Position numbers and translations under genes: made by a program. The notes under the pieces are model-generated. The model did not search any database. It was not told the origin of the DNA and saw nothing but the letters and a program-made list of their open reading frames with translations. A DNA stretch of 64,000 nt from Ctena decussata (taxonomy: Eukaryota; Mollusca; Bivalvia; Lucinida; Lucinidae), in NCBI GenBank assembly GCA_963989385.1, contig OZ022509.1:48562271-48626270 (forward strand), in the 5' to 3' direction. Below, one piece after another: positions 46,047-57,959 of this stretch; position 1 is the stretch's first letter; each line of letters starts with the position of its first letter.

Positions 46047-47810
46047 TTTTTTTTTGTTTTTTTTCTAAATTTTAATTCCAACTTTCACAACATTTTAATA
46101 CAACATATACATGTATACATAATTGCAGTTTCTATAGCTATCTATATAACAATTTACTAAACTTGTTATTCTAACATACAGAATTACTCCTTAAAGAATC
46201 AGAGAACAAGAAAAAAAAAACTTATAATAATAAGAAACTTATAAGAGTATAGTTATTAAAACATTTCTGTTTTACTTACTGTAATTTTCTAAATTCATTT
46301 AATGAGAGGGAGAGAGAGAGAGAGAGAGAGAGTATTTAAACAATATTTCTATATTCATCCCATCGCCATTCAGAACCACATGTATATATAAAATTAACGC
46401 TTATACGGGTATCCAACACATGCCCTTCAACTTGTATCTATGCATTTACTAATTCTCACTAAGAAACTGCAGAGGATTTACTATAATAACCAGCATTTAT
46501 CTTTATATCTTATATGCAAATCTATGATACGCTCTCCTAGTCCACAAAGTCATACTTTTCACCGACTAAACGTTGACTCAACGTTACGGCGTCAAATCTA
46601 CGATGATTCGACATCGTTCCAAGTTCCAACGCTGTGTGCTCGCAGGGCATCTGCTTTAGGTATGTGTTATCTGGGACACCATGATTGAATTATACCCGTA
46701 CAATTAAGATTATCGCTTCAGTGAACTGGAGCGGCACTGGCAACGCGTGCTTTACTGAATATAATGTATCGTAATGTATTTATTTGCAACGTGGCATCCG
46801 ACCAGATCACAGTGTTTGTTTAGTGACAATGCAAAAGGAATAAAGAGGAGTACCTATAATACATATATTCGGGGAAGTTATACATCTATGAGTAAGTAAA
46901 TATATATTTTCATCATTATAAGTATTTTATACAACTTATCCCCGCGCTACAAGAACCCACATCACCTGCGAACAGGGTGATCCACACAAGCCCGAATGTC
47001 CTCGCAGTTTGACCGGAGTCTATTCATGTCCGGAAAATATACCGACCGCTTGCAAAATAAAGAATTTATAGGCTCCAGTCAGTCCGCGGGGCATTTCAGG
47101 TGAACCTTAGGATCCCCTGTTCGCAAGTGCTTATAAGTCATTAAAAATTTCAGGAACAGCCTCGCGTGGGTATCGTAAGCTGGCTCTGTTGCCGGTTGAT
47201 TACAGAAAAAAGAGAAAAAACGGGTCTTTTATTTGCATCATGAAAACATGATTTTGTTTTGCCTATGATCTTCTAAATGAAACATACCGTACAGCCGTAA
47301 GGCTTCCAAATAATGGGACACCGGAGATACAACTGAGATAGCCGCGTATTTATCCTAAAATGGAGAGATGCGATTCGTCAACGAAGTAATGCGTCCTTAA
47401 GTGCAGATGAATTCGCAAACAGTGCAGACGCTGATCGGACTATTCCTTTAGGAGCAGCCTGGTCCTGTTCTCCACCGTTTACTCAGTCCAATTTGAACCA
47501 ATGATTAAATACATCAAGGGCACTCATTGTCAGTTATGGACACAGTTTTAGTCTCCGCTCTTAGCCATACGGCATAAAATCACGCGTAAACTCCTAAATA
47601 TCAAACTTTACCGACCATGAATTTTTTGATTTATTGAAAAATATTTTACTTCAGCTAGGTATACGCTCTTTTCTATAATGCAGTGTCCATCATAAGTGAT
47701 TACTAGCATTAAATGAAAATAAATGTATTGAGAGAATTAAGGTACTAGGTAGATTTAAAACGCAGAATATGAGAAATCTAGACAGATCCCGGTACGCGAT
47801 CGAGACCTTA
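46047..47810 (-). mobile_element. 1.76-kb retroposed insert of unknown origin
   Basis: A perfect 16-bp target duplication AATTCCACTTAAAGTT (46031-46046, 47811-47826) brackets it inside the gag pseudogene. The left border is T-rich (TTTTTTTTTGTTTTTTTT), i.e. an A-rich tail on the minus strand, so it was probably copied from RNA. No coding frame over 82 codons and no domain. A (GA)n run is at 46310-46333. It could be a retrocopied non-coding transcript or a non-autonomous retroposon. Confidence 0.7.
46965..47150. mobile_element. possible MITE inside the retroposed insert
   Basis: CACCTGCGAACAGGG at the left pairs with CCCCTGTTCGCAAGTG at the right (about 185 bp apart), giving short TIRs. The CCTGTTCGCA palindromic motif is one I know from bivalve repeats. 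No target duplication is evident. Confidence 0.4.
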
Positions 47811-48507
47811 AATTCCACTTAAAGTTAAATAAAAAATTTCGAACAATGAATTCATTGATATGAGAACACTCCTCCCTAACCATAAAGAGGACCCTTTGTC
47901 GGTCAGTATCGTACCAGGGACAATTACTTTGCAACAAACTACCAAGAAAATTCCATTGTCACTTAATCAATGGACAACATGGTTCCATGTCTTCATGGCA
48001 ATATACATGGGAAAGAAATTGGAAGAAGGCCCACATTCACTAAATTTGGGAGTTCGTTCGAGATTTAAATTTTGACCATGGAGATTCCGCTTGTCGTTTC
48101 TATGATGAAGCCTTTCGTAGACTGCGTGAAACGCACTGTGCCCCGTGGCAAATACCGGTAGAGGAACTCCGAGGCAAGGCAATTGGATTAAATATAAAAT
48201 CAAAGCCAAATACATGTACTAACTTTGGGTCGGTGCAGAACAAATTTCAAAAACAGCAGTCCTTTCGTTCCAAAGAGAGAATCTGTTACACCTTCAATCG
48301 CGGAGAGTCATGCTCAAGCTCCTGTGCATACAAACATGCATGTGCCTTTTGCAAATCTGGAGGACACAATAAACTTACATGCCCAAAATTGCAAGCAAAA
48401 GGAAGTGCTAATCAGACCTCCCCACAGCCTACCAACCAACAAAAAAGAAATTTCAACCCCAATAAAAGTGAAAATTCTAGCAAACCACCTGCAAAACTAC
48501 AATCCTG

Positions 48508-49165
48508 AAACATCTAAGTATCTGACTGACGGCTTTTCATACGGTTTCCAGCTAGGGTGTATAGAACAGCCTGAAAGTATTATTTCTCCCAACCATAGAT
48601 CCATAAATAAATTTAATGACATTGTTGTTTGCAAGATTCCATGTTAAAAACAATTGGGACGCATAGCTGGCCCCTTCGATACTCAGCATTTCGACCATTT
48701 TATCTGTTCCCCTCTAGCAGTAATTCCGAAATCGGTACCAGGATAATTTAGACTTATACACAGTTTATCTTTCCCTAGTCGTAACTCGGTGAATATTGGT
48801 ATTCCTTCCGAAATGTCGAAGTTCAGGATGACATCATTGATGTACTGATTGATCTGGTCAAAACATTTTGATGTGGAGCTTTAATGGCAAAAACTGACAA
48901 AGAAGACGCTTTTCGAATTATACCTATTCACCCATCAGACTATCACCTTTTAGGATGTAAATGGAGAGGCAAACTGATATGACGATTAGTGTTCGCTGCG
49001 TTGCGATACAATGTGTATTTTCCAGCAAAACACATTGCAGGAGAATGTAACGTTGTGGCTGACAGGTTATCTCATTTACTATTTCAGGAGGCATTTGCAG
49101 TAGCTCCATGGTTGGAACTGTCACCAGTTCATGTTTCGCCACAGTTACTTCACATCTGAATTCAG
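48508..49165 (+). pseudogene. DIRS-like RT/RNase H, internally deleted
   Basis: RT N-terminus: YLTDGFSYGFQLGCIEQPES, then QLGRIAGPFDTQHFDHFICS and PLAVIPKSVPG-stop-FRLIHSLS. After a shift comes AKTDKEDAFRIIPIHPSDYH and LLGCKWRG, motif A with its Asp. The (Y/F)xDD motif and RT centre are missing. Sequence then jumps to YFPAKHIAGECNVVADRLSH, which matches the end of the DIRS RNase H, followed by VAPWLELSPVHV. Confidence 0.72.
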
Positions 49166-49426
49166 AAGCACATGCTTTACTGACTGCAGCTCTTACACCA
49201 GCCACAAGACGGGCATATCGTAAATCTTGGGAACTTCTATTTCAATTTTTTCCGCATACCTCATTTCCAGTTTCCAACATTGTACTCGCTAATTTCATAG
49301 GAAAGTTATTTGCGTGCAACTATAGCGCCTCTACCATTGCCTCACATATTTCTGCCATAAGTTACGTCCATGATTTATTGGATCTGGTAGGTCCTGGTCA
49401 ATGTTTCCTTGTGAAAAAATTATTAA
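49160..49426 (+). pseudogene. tyrosine recombinase, N-terminal core-binding domain
   Basis: Open frame reading AHALLTAALTPATRRAYRKS, WELLFQFFPHTSFPVSNIVL and STIASHISAISYVHDLLDL. This is the helical SAM-like DNA-binding domain that precedes the catalytic domain of phage-integrase-type recombinases. It ends at VKKLL, where LINE D is inserted. It is preceded by the RNase H tail in another frame. Confidence 0.75.
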
Positions 49427-49690
49427 GTGAGTGAGTGATATTGGTTTTACGGCACATCAGCACCAAACGGGCTATTTCGCGCCGAAAACGCTATAAAAAG
49501 AAAAAAAGTGTTTTATGCATAAGGTCAGAAATGAATGCACAGTATAAAAATAAATCAAGTCGGGTATGTGGTAAAACGCGCCGATCAACGGCTGTCTTAA
49601 GACTGATAACATAAAACGAACTCTCGACCAGCGAGATGAGTAAACACAAATTTAAATCAACTGTTGTAAAAAAACCTCGATTTACTTAAA

Positions 49691-52600
49691 CTATATTTGA
49701 CTATATATGCCAATCTCTTTCAGAAAAGAGAAGATTTTCGCTGGTTCAACCGTGTCAAATAGTTTTTTCATACTGTTGACACGGAAGAACCTAGTACGCG
49801 TAATACGCAAATCCGTGCAATCTAAAAGAAAGTGTTTAACACTAAAAGGTTCCTGGCAAGGAATGCACAAAGACGAATCCTCACCTTTCAAAAGAAACGA
49901 ATGAGTAATAAAAGTATGGCCGATTCTGAGTCGAGCCAGAGTTACTTCTTCCTTACGATCAATTCTATAAGATGGTTGCCATTCACCAAGTGAAGGCTTG
50001 ATAGAATGTAGTTTGTTAAAGACAGCAGCATTCCATGATATCTGCCACTTATCATGAAGATAAGTATTTATGCAAGGTTTGATATCAGAGTAAGGGATTT
50101 TAAGATCAGAAATATGAAGAGCTAATGCCGATTTCGCAGCAATGTCGGCCTTTTCGTTGCCTTTTATCCCAACGTGACTGGGAAGCCAACAAAATATAAT
50201 GTTGTTTAGCTCAGCTAAGTCACTGTGTTTCAAGAGGATATCCAAAAGAAGAGGGTTTTCAATATGGCGATTATTTAGGGATTGCAGAACAGAGAGGGAA
50301 TCAGAAAAAATGATAATTTCTGTTTTCCTAGACTGTTCTATATGATCCAAGGCTAAATCAACAGCTTTGATCTCCGCTGAAAAGATAGAGGCATTGGCAG
50401 GTAATCTACATTTGTATGTTTCGGATGGAGCAACACAAGCAGAGCCAGCTTTGTCTCCATCCTTTGAACCATCAGTATATAAAGTCTCATAGGAAAGTCA
50501 GACAGCAGTTCATTCAATTTAGTTCGAAACACAAGAGGGTCAGTTTGAGATTTTTTATCAGTATGCAAAGAAAATAAATACGTGGCTGAGTAAATGTCCA
50601 TGGTGGCACGTCCGGAACCCTAAACTGTTCGACTGTGTCTAAATTTAAATCCATATTTTAAAATTCTGAAGAGATTCTAATGCCAAAGGAAGGAATCATA
50701 TTTGGTTTATTCTCGAATAATGTTTTATATTGGGGCCGAAAAACAGTTTCATATGTTGGATTTGACTTTAGTTTAAGGGCATACTGCAAAGAGAGTTTTT
50801 CACGTCTATAATAAAGTGATGGCTCATTTGCCTCTGCTAAAAGACTCTCCGAGGAAGAAGTTCTGAAAGCTCCCAAGGCGGGCCGGAGTCCCTGCTGATG
50901 AATGGGATCAAGCATTTCCAAACAAGATTTTCTAGCGGAACCATATATTATTGAGCCATAGTCTAGTTTGGACCGTATAATAGTTCTGTACAGATTAAGT
51001 AAAACTTTAAGGTCTGCTCCCCAGTCAGTATTCGAAAATTTGAATCCATTTTCAGTTGCCCACGTCTGAATTTTATTTAGATTTTGTTGAAGCTGACGTT
51101 CAATATACGCATATTTTTTGACCGATAACAAATCAAAAAGTCATCTACATATAAGGAACAGTCATCACCAGGATTAAGACATATAACAATATTGTTTATT
51201 TTTAGACTGAAAAGAGTAACAGACAAAATACTACCTTGAGGCACACCTTGTTCTTGATCATGTGCCTCAGACAAAGTTGAACCTACACGAACTTTGAATT
51301 CTCTATTGGATAAGAAGTTTTGAACGAATAGTGGCAATCGGCCTTGTAAATCATTCATTATACCATACTTCCAATTTGTATCGTAAGCCTTCTCTAAATC
51401 AATGAAGACAGCAACTAAGTGCTCCTTCTTGATGAAGGCTTCACGTATAAAGGTTTCTAATCTAACCAAGTGATCATTAGTACTGCGTTGGTGCCTGAAA
51501 CCACTCTGAAATTCTGAAATAATATTATTTGTTTCAAGGTACCAAACGAGTCTTTCATTGATCATTCGCTCCAATGTTTTACATATGCAGCTCGTTAAAG
51601 CAATAGGACGGTAGTTGTTCGGGTTCGTATTATCTTTTCCAGGTTTTGGTATAGGGATTATCGTAGCTTCTTTCCAAGACTTTGGCACATTACCAGTTTC
51701 CCAAATTGTCATTAAATGTTTTCAAAAGAACCGAAAGAGAAGAGTCTGGAAGATGTTTCAAAAACTGGTAATGCATATCATCAGGCCCCGGAGATGAATC
51801 ATGAGCCTTTGAAAGAGCATCTTTAAGTTCCGAAAGATAAAAAGATTGATTATAAGTTTCTGTGTTGTTGGATGAAAATTTTAGGTTCTGTTTTTCCTTC
51901 TGCTTTTTAATATTCTTGAATTTTGGACTATAATTTTCAGAAGAAGAATTTTTCGAGAAAGCGTCAGCGAGGGTATTAGATATATCTTTTTTGGAAGTAA
52001 CTTTAGAATTATTTACATTTAAGTGTCCCAGTGGGCTAGATTTTCCTTTTCCCTGAATTTTACGAGCCATGTCCCATACTTTCTTTATTGAAGTTCGAGA
52101 ATGTAATTTGGAAACATACTGTTTCCAAGATTTTTTCGTTGATTCTTTAATAGTTCGACGAGCTTTTGCACGATAATTATTTAAATGATCATGTGTTAGG
52201 CGATTATTGAATTGTCGCAGTGCTCCTTTACGTTGTTTTATAGCAGTTTTACAGTCATCTGTAAACCAAGGCTTTTTAATCTTTTTTGATTTCGTTGATG
52301 CTTTTGGAACTGTTTCTTCTGCTATATTAATAAGAATAGATGCAAATGACTCAATCGGATCATCAGCCTCCTGGACTGTGTCTTCAAGAAGTTGAGTTTC
52401 ACAAAGAGTTTGAAACTGGACCCAGTTAGCTTTATTTAGTTTCCACCTTGAAACCGGCTCATCAATATCTGGACCAATGTTATTTAGAAAAACAGGAAAG
52501 TGATCACTACCGCAGAGATCATCATGAACTTTCCAGTCATAGTCCAAAAGAAGGGTGGGAGTGCAAATAGAGAGGTCTAAAGAAGTGTATGTACCAGTTG

Positions 52601-53118
52601 CTGGATGGAGATACGTAGGAGTTTTAGTGTTATACAGACAAAGTCCATGATTGTCGATAACGTTTTCAATTACTCTGCCTTTGTCATTAACATCTTTGGA
52701 ACCCCAAAGAATATTATGACCATTAAAGTCTCCCAACAATATGAAGGGAGTTGCGGAACAAGATCATCAAGCTCTTTTAAAGACAATCTCGAATTGGGAG
52801 AAACATATGTAGAACAAATAGTTACTACGCGATGGAGAGTTATACTAACTGCAACTGCTTGTAAATTCGTATGTAATGGTACCTGGCTATGAGGAGCGTT
52901 ATTACTGACAAATATAGAGACACCGCCAGCGGCTCTCTCATTATTTTGTGCAAAAGGTATGAAAAGAGCTATAATGTCTGATGGACATGTTATCTGTATC
53001 TTTTAGATGTGTTTCTTGAAGACATAGAGCAGCAGGCTCATAATCCTTTAGGAGGAGCAATGTTTCTTCATAGTTGGCTTTTAAGCCTCGACAATTCCAT
53101 TGTATTATTCTATTTTTC
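49691..53118 (-). pseudogene. LINE D ORF2 (several frames)
   Basis: Endonuclease start is worn (53118-52740). 52739-51690 is open for 349 codons with MLGDFNGHNILWGSKD, SLDLSICTP and SDHFPVFLNN. RT pieces at 51712-51077 (PIPKPGKDN, FIDLEKAYD, GVPQGSILSV, YVDDFLICYRS) are followed by a deletion that removes about 60 codons after the YVDD region (to NTDWGADLKV). The RNase H part at 50590-49691 has SAEIKAVD, IFSDSLSVLQSL, CWLPSHVGIKGNEKADIAA and CIPCQEPFSVKHFLLDC. Confidence 0.85.
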
Positions 53119-53167
53119 ATTATTACTGATTATGAAAATATTTGGAGCGAAATGATTAGATCTATTC

Positions 53168-54555
53168 TTAGGAAGTAGGTATTCTGTTAAGTGTTCCCCT
53201 TGGGAGACAGGATGGGGATTCCTCCGCATCCATGTCCTCCAAGGCGGCCCACCTATTATGCTGCCTAATCGGATCATTAGATCCTTTCGGCTGTCTATCT
53301 GATTCAGTCACAGATTTCTCCTTTCCCTGTGGTTTAGGGTCAGGAGTCCTGTCTGAAGAGTTCTTATTAGTTTTGTCATGTTTTTGCAACGGTGTTACGA
53401 ATAATTTGTGCTTACTTTTTATCTGCTTTGTTCTTTTTCTTTTTGAGTAAGTTTTGCTTCGGCAGATGTATCGGTTGGTGCAACATTGTATGACGAAGAC
53501 TGCGGGGCTCCTGTGATAAGTACAGGGTCTGTTTGTGTTGCAGCATCGACTAACGATACTGTGACACCAGCAGTCTTCGTTATGCTTGCATAACTTTTAC
53601 CTGGTGCTGCCGTGTAGCTATCTACAATTTTCCGTCCTTCTGGAAACGATATGTTCCTGGTATATTTCACTTTGAGAATTTCTTTCTCAGTATGCCAGGC
53701 CTGGCATTTCCGCGAATTGGCGGGGTGGTCTTCCTTACAGTTGAAACATTTTGCTGAGCGTTTACAGTCTGTTTCATCAGCACAATGTTGTGGCTGACCA
53801 CAGTTAGCACATATCGTTTCTTTTCTGCATCTATCTTCGTGATGCCCAAATACTTGGCACCGATAGCATCGCAGTGGATTTGGAATGTAGGCATCAACGG
53901 AGACACGGAGAAAGGCAACTTTAACTTGTTTTGGCAAAACTGATGTGTTAAATGTGAAAACAAACGTGTTGGTGTCTTTGAGGGTTTCGTCTCGACGAAC
54001 TTTTATACGTCAGACTGCTACTACACCTTGCTCCCTCATATTCTCAAGGATCTCTTGATCGTTGACTCCTTTTAAATCGGGGCAGCGAACAACGCCCTTG
54101 CAGGTATTGAGGGAGCTGTGTAGTTTGACTTTAACTTCCAAGTCAAAGATATTATTAATACGTAAAAGATTTTCAATTGATTTCTTGTTTACGTATTCAA
54201 CAAGTAGGTCTCCAGAACGAAGCTTTTTTATGCTCTTTGGTACACCAGCTATGCCATGAAGTGCCTTTTCGATGACAAATGGAGATAAGCTCGACATTTG
54301 TCTCTCCTCTTTTGATGAAATTACCAAGATGCGCGGAGTTGCTATAGACGTTGCGGGTTGACTAAGCTCATTCTCTGATGGATCATCAGAGTCGATTTCA
54401 CGTGGTCGTTTCGTATTATTATGAGAAGCTTTGGGGTTTGAAGATGGGGGGGGGGGCATGAGAAGATAATGAAAATAATTCATCTCCCGTGCTCTCCACC
54501 CGCCGCGGAGCCAAACAAGGGAGCACTTGTATGGAGTGGATATCCTAAACTCCAA
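53168..54555 (-). pseudogene. LINE D ORF1
   Basis: Starts in MPPPPSSNPKASHNNTKRPR (54555-54010 frame) with VIEKALHGIAGVPKSIKKLR. A frameshift at GVVAV near 54010 follows. Then come PKQVKVAFLRVSVDAYIPNP and three intact knuckles CYRCQVFGHHEDRC, CANCGQPQHCADETDC and CFNCKEDHPANSRKC. A further shift near 53425 precedes the tail that ends NRIPTS. The ORF1 stop at 53168 is about 50 bp from the ORF2 start. Confidence 0.82.
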
Positions 54556-54980
54556 GTGCTAGAGATACACTGAAGATATACTCGGATAGGACAGAATGCC
54601 TACACGATTGACCCATTAGCCGCCGCCTTCTAGGAATGGATAAAGAATGTGAATAAGGGTTCATGGGCACATGGTCAGTATCAGAATGATACAAAGATAG
54701 GAAGAGAAAGTAAAGTTGATTCCCAGGGCATGACACGACCAAGCCGATTGATCATATTCGGGCCCATATGACCTCCCGTCTAGTTGAAATCAGGGCCAAA
54801 GTGATGTGTTGCAGACTGGCTACGTCGCAGGCAGTCTACTCAATCACCAGGATCCCTTCTTCCAACGACACAGGTCGCAGCTCACGGCAAACGAGCCGCC
54901 CCCTTTTATACTGCCTTTTACGTCACGCAGAGGGATACGTCTGGCCTATTCTTTCCCGGGACCAGCACGGGGTAAAAAAC

Positions 54981-55550
54981 AATTATTAAAGGAAGTCAAA
55001 ATGTGTCCAGACAAACGGGTTCTCGTCTGCCGATAACTAAAGCAAATCATTCAAGCCTTGAATCACACAGTTCCAAATTATAACACTCGCATATTACTAA
55101 AATCGCTTTTTCTCCTTGCATTTAATGCATTTTTACGACTAGGTGAATTAGTCGTTCGTAATCCACAACAGACACATTTGGTATTACAGAGAACAGATGT
55201 TTCTTTCCAGTCATCAAGTACACCAGGTGTACAACTTGTTTTACGACATTACAAACACAAGAAAGATTCTAGTCCTGTTGTTCTGTTCATCAAAGCTCTT
55301 TCAGTTTCTCCTTATTGTCCGGTCAAACATTTCAATTCACTGATGGAAAACCTGTTTCATATGGGTTTGTCTCAGAACACCTTCAGGATGCTATCCGCTT
55401 CATAGGTTTATAAAGGCCAAAGCTTTCGTATAGGTGCGGCTACTCATGCCTCCAAATTGGGATATTCTGAAAACGCAATACAGGTTATGGGCCGTTGGCA
55501 TTCAAGTGCCGTCCGTCGATACATTCGCTTAGAAGCATGCCAAATTTGAG
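54981..55550 (+). pseudogene. tyrosine recombinase, catalytic domain
   Basis: Resumes after LINE D with a frameshift near 55010-55035. LLKSLFLLAFNAFLRLGELV holds the first catalytic Arg (FLRLGE, near 55137). The later part, in another frame, has QSFRIGAATHASKLGYS (second Arg; the usual H before FR is S) at 55420 and QVMGRWHSSAVRRYIRLEAC at 55485, with the W/H and the nucleophile Tyr. So R..(S)xR..H..Y remain, but shifts near 55035 and 55405 disrupt the protein. Confidence 0.78.
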
Positions 55551-55565
55551 CCAGGGACACTACCG

Positions 55566-56040
55566 TTTCGTAAAACCTTCTTCTTGATAGCCATGTTCAG
55601 AATTTATCTGCATGGTGACTGCATTCGTATCTAACTTTGAGGGAGATGTACATCTGGCATCTGCATACCTGATGGGTACATTGAAATGTCGTTATTTTCC
55701 TTTGCATGTAGTTACATGCTAAGTTTATGCATTAAAGACTAGATACATCCTATCAGTAATTTTGATGACGTGTTCAGCATTTGGCTGCATGATGTGACTT
55801 TTCGTAGATTGACATTTTGGAATTTCAATGTCTGAGTTTAATTTGTTCAGCATTTGGCTGCACATGATGTACATAATGAATATTGAGATTTACATTTTGA
55901 AGTCAATGTGTCCAGCATTTCGCTGCACATTTCATACATAGTTGTGCTTAATATTAGTTTTTCATGAGTGCCTAGATGTGTTCAGCATATGGCTGCACAT
56001 TCGTTTTTCTTTGATAAGGTATGGTAAAAGTAACATGTTC
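55566..56040 (+). repeat. degenerate GTTCAGCATTTGGCTGCA repeats
   Basis: TGTTCAGCATTTGGCTGCA-type motifs occur near 55771, 55847, 55909 and 55979 with 62-76 bp spacing. They lie just 3' of the recombinase remnant and may belong to the element's 3' region. Confidence 0.6.
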
Positions 56041-57075
56041 ATGTAAATATGTAGTTAGTTTACATTATCGTCATTTAAATTAAATGACAATTTCAATCAA
56101 ATGCACTCTTTAGTTGTCTTTCTTCCTAGCAAAAACAAAGCTCGGTGTCTTCTACCCTTCATCAGTATTTCTGGTTATGGCATAATTGTAATGCTACAGT
56201 CTGCATGTTTAGTGGTTAACCCAATTATTGTTAAACACTTTGCTTCCCTGTTTAATTGCACGCCGGTTGGTCAGGCATCAGACTCAGTGTCTTCTACCTT
56301 TCATCAGTATTTCTGGTTATGGCATAAATATTCATTATTGCAGATAAATATATGATTTTTATGTCATTTCCAGATATCTTTTTTAGTTAATTATGTTAAA
56401 CAACAGACAAAAAGCAGATATTTTTCTAAAAGCTAAAACTTGACCTAATTATGCGGAAATATATCACGTGACATAAACAAAGTCGCCATCATTAAAATCA
56501 ATAAAAATTCACTTTTCATTCTGATATTTTCCTGCATAATTTAAACCCTCCACCGTCCCCGAACTACCCACCATTTTTATGTTAAGTCTACCTTTTGTGA
56601 AAGTATTTTTTGTCAGTTATTTTGTTTCTGTAATATTAATCATATTGTTTTACATTGGAGTTGTATTCTTAAATACTTGTTGCTCTTTTGTGAGCAGCCT
56701 ATTTTAGTACACCACCTGTTTTGCAAGTAAGCAAGGCCTATTTTAATACACCACCTGTTTTGCTAGTAAGCAAAGTCTTCGCTGTTTGAAGTAAATTTCA
56801 AACCTTTTTGTATTGTATGGTTAAAGGTTCGTGTAAATATGTAGTTAGTTTACATTATCGTCATTTAAAATCAAATGCACTCTTTAGTTGTCTTTCTTCC
56901 TAGCAAAAACAAAGCTCAGTGTCTTCTACCCTTCATCAGTATTTCTGGTTATGGCATAAATGTAATGCTACAGTCTGCATGTTTAGTGGTTAACCCAATT
57001 ATTGTTAAACACTTTGCTTCCCTATTTAATTGCACGCCGGTTGGTCAGGCATCAGACTCAATGATGGGCCCGACA
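56041..57075 (+). repeat. 240-bp segmental direct repeat with ACLVVNP fragment
   Basis: About 240 bp (TGTAAATATGTAGTTAGTTT to GGTCAGGCATCAGACTCA) occurs at 56042-56285 and 56831-57061. Each copy encodes MLQSACLVVNPIIVKHFASL then FNCTPVGQASDS, and the second continues MMGPT. A third partial piece (CTTTCATCAGTATTTCTGGT) at 56290-56325 joins the block shared with 33.87 kb. GTTTTGC-AGTAAGCAA is also doubled near 56725-56775. Resembles parts of a repeat protein of unknown function. Confidence 0.65.
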
Positions 57076-57724
57076 TAAAGCTACTTAATTTAGTTGGTTG
57101 GGGCCGGAGTTTGCCTTGTCTGTTACTTGGTTATTCGGGGTTCAACTAATAGTTTGCTCCGGTATTTCAGTGGTGTTGTCTGACTTCCCAGGGGTCTCTT
57201 GGTGTCGCAATACGTTCTTTCCGTTGAGTCCTCATCTTTGATTCATCATAGACCTTATCCGTGATTTGTTTGTTTCGGGTGATAAGTCATTGATGAGTTA
57301 GGAAATTTTCATGCGAACCAAACAGCTAACTTAATGTTTCAAACCAATGCAGAAGCAGAGGGCGAGGTTTGGGCCCAGTAAAACATGTTTAAGCCCACCC
57401 ACCCGCTTCCCCTAGTAAACTTTTGCTGACCGTTCCAGGCGGTACTTCTGTTGCGATTCCTTGATATTATATTGTGCTATGTCCGCTTGTCTATGGTCTC
57501 TGGCGGTTTGGTGACCCGTATTGATGCACAATCTGCCTTCTGTTTTGTTTTGTTTTGTAACTAAAATAAAAACTAAGTAAAGATAGATGTTGATGCTGTT
57601 ATTGGGGTAGCTGAATGGCCATCTGTTTGGGATAGAGCTGCTCATTCGGTTTACTGTGCGTGTCTTTCGTAAACTTGTGTCACTTTCTGTGTGCATGTGC
57701 TTCTTTCCCTATTGGTTTTGACAG
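57076..57724. other. no gene recognised
   Basis: No domain in the short frames, no clear repeat except (TTTTG)n at 57541-57556. Confidence 0.4.
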
Positions 57725-57735
57725 CGGAATGTGGG

Positions 57736-57959
57736 TTGGTTGTTATGGGTTTAACGGCCCTTTGAGACAGTATTTCAGTCTATATCGGGCCGTCTCCCAA
57801 AGAAAGGGAGAAAGATAGACGAGAGAAAAAATGTCCAAACAACCCCCACCCGCACCTACAGCAAGCACAGTAGGCCCTTGCCCTACTATTATCCAAATCA
57901 GTAGGACGCCCCGGCACTGGAAGTTGTACCCAGCACCATCGCACCACCCAACCACCCCC
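57736..57959 (-). mobile_element. SINE, CAACC-tailed family
   Basis: 11-bp target duplication CGGAATGTGGG at 57725-57735 and 57960-57970. The sequence is close to the other copies. Confidence 0.88.

Larger units (their letters stand above)
45560..48507 (+). pseudogene. DIRS-like gag protein, split by an insert
   Basis: N-part: lysine-rich KASRKRNKEVHPSAAVPKKQ, then IAVEALDYTKLASEILRLQE, a stop at 45857, and after a shift SSETIAFRPSECIPLGATIP. After the insert: LSLNQWTTWFHVFMAIYMGK, then in a shifted frame FYDEAFRRLRETHCAPWQIP, then CYTFNRGESCSSSCAYKHAC and CAFCKSGGHNKLTC, a Cys-rich region with a CCHC knuckle. Family role: nucleic-acid binding in the particle. Several frame changes show that it is dead. 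Confidence 0.7.
49427..54975 (-). mobile_element. LINE D: near full-length copy inside the recombinase gene
   Basis: 5.55 kb, minus strand; 3' end TATCACTCACTCAC at 49427-49440 and 5' end CCCCGTGCTGGTCCCGGG near 54972. The flanks match with small differences (GTGAAAAAATTATTAA at 49411-49426, GTAAAAAACAATTATTAA at 54972-54989), a target duplication of about 16 bp. Order of domains is as in LINE A. Confidence 0.87.
45513..55560 (+). mobile_element. decayed DIRS-like (tyrosine recombinase) retroelement
   Basis: Colinear remnants on the plus strand: gag-like protein (45560-46046, 47811-48507), RT start (about 48530-48980), RNase H tail (48985-49165), tyrosine recombinase N-part (49160-49426) and catalytic part (54981-55550). 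The gag, RT, RNase H, tyrosine recombinase order is that of DIRS-order elements, which integrate with a recombinase instead of a DDE integrase. It is interrupted by a 1.76-kb insert (46047-47810) and LINE D (49427-54975), and lacks the RT centre. Terminal repeats were not found. Confidence 0.78.
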
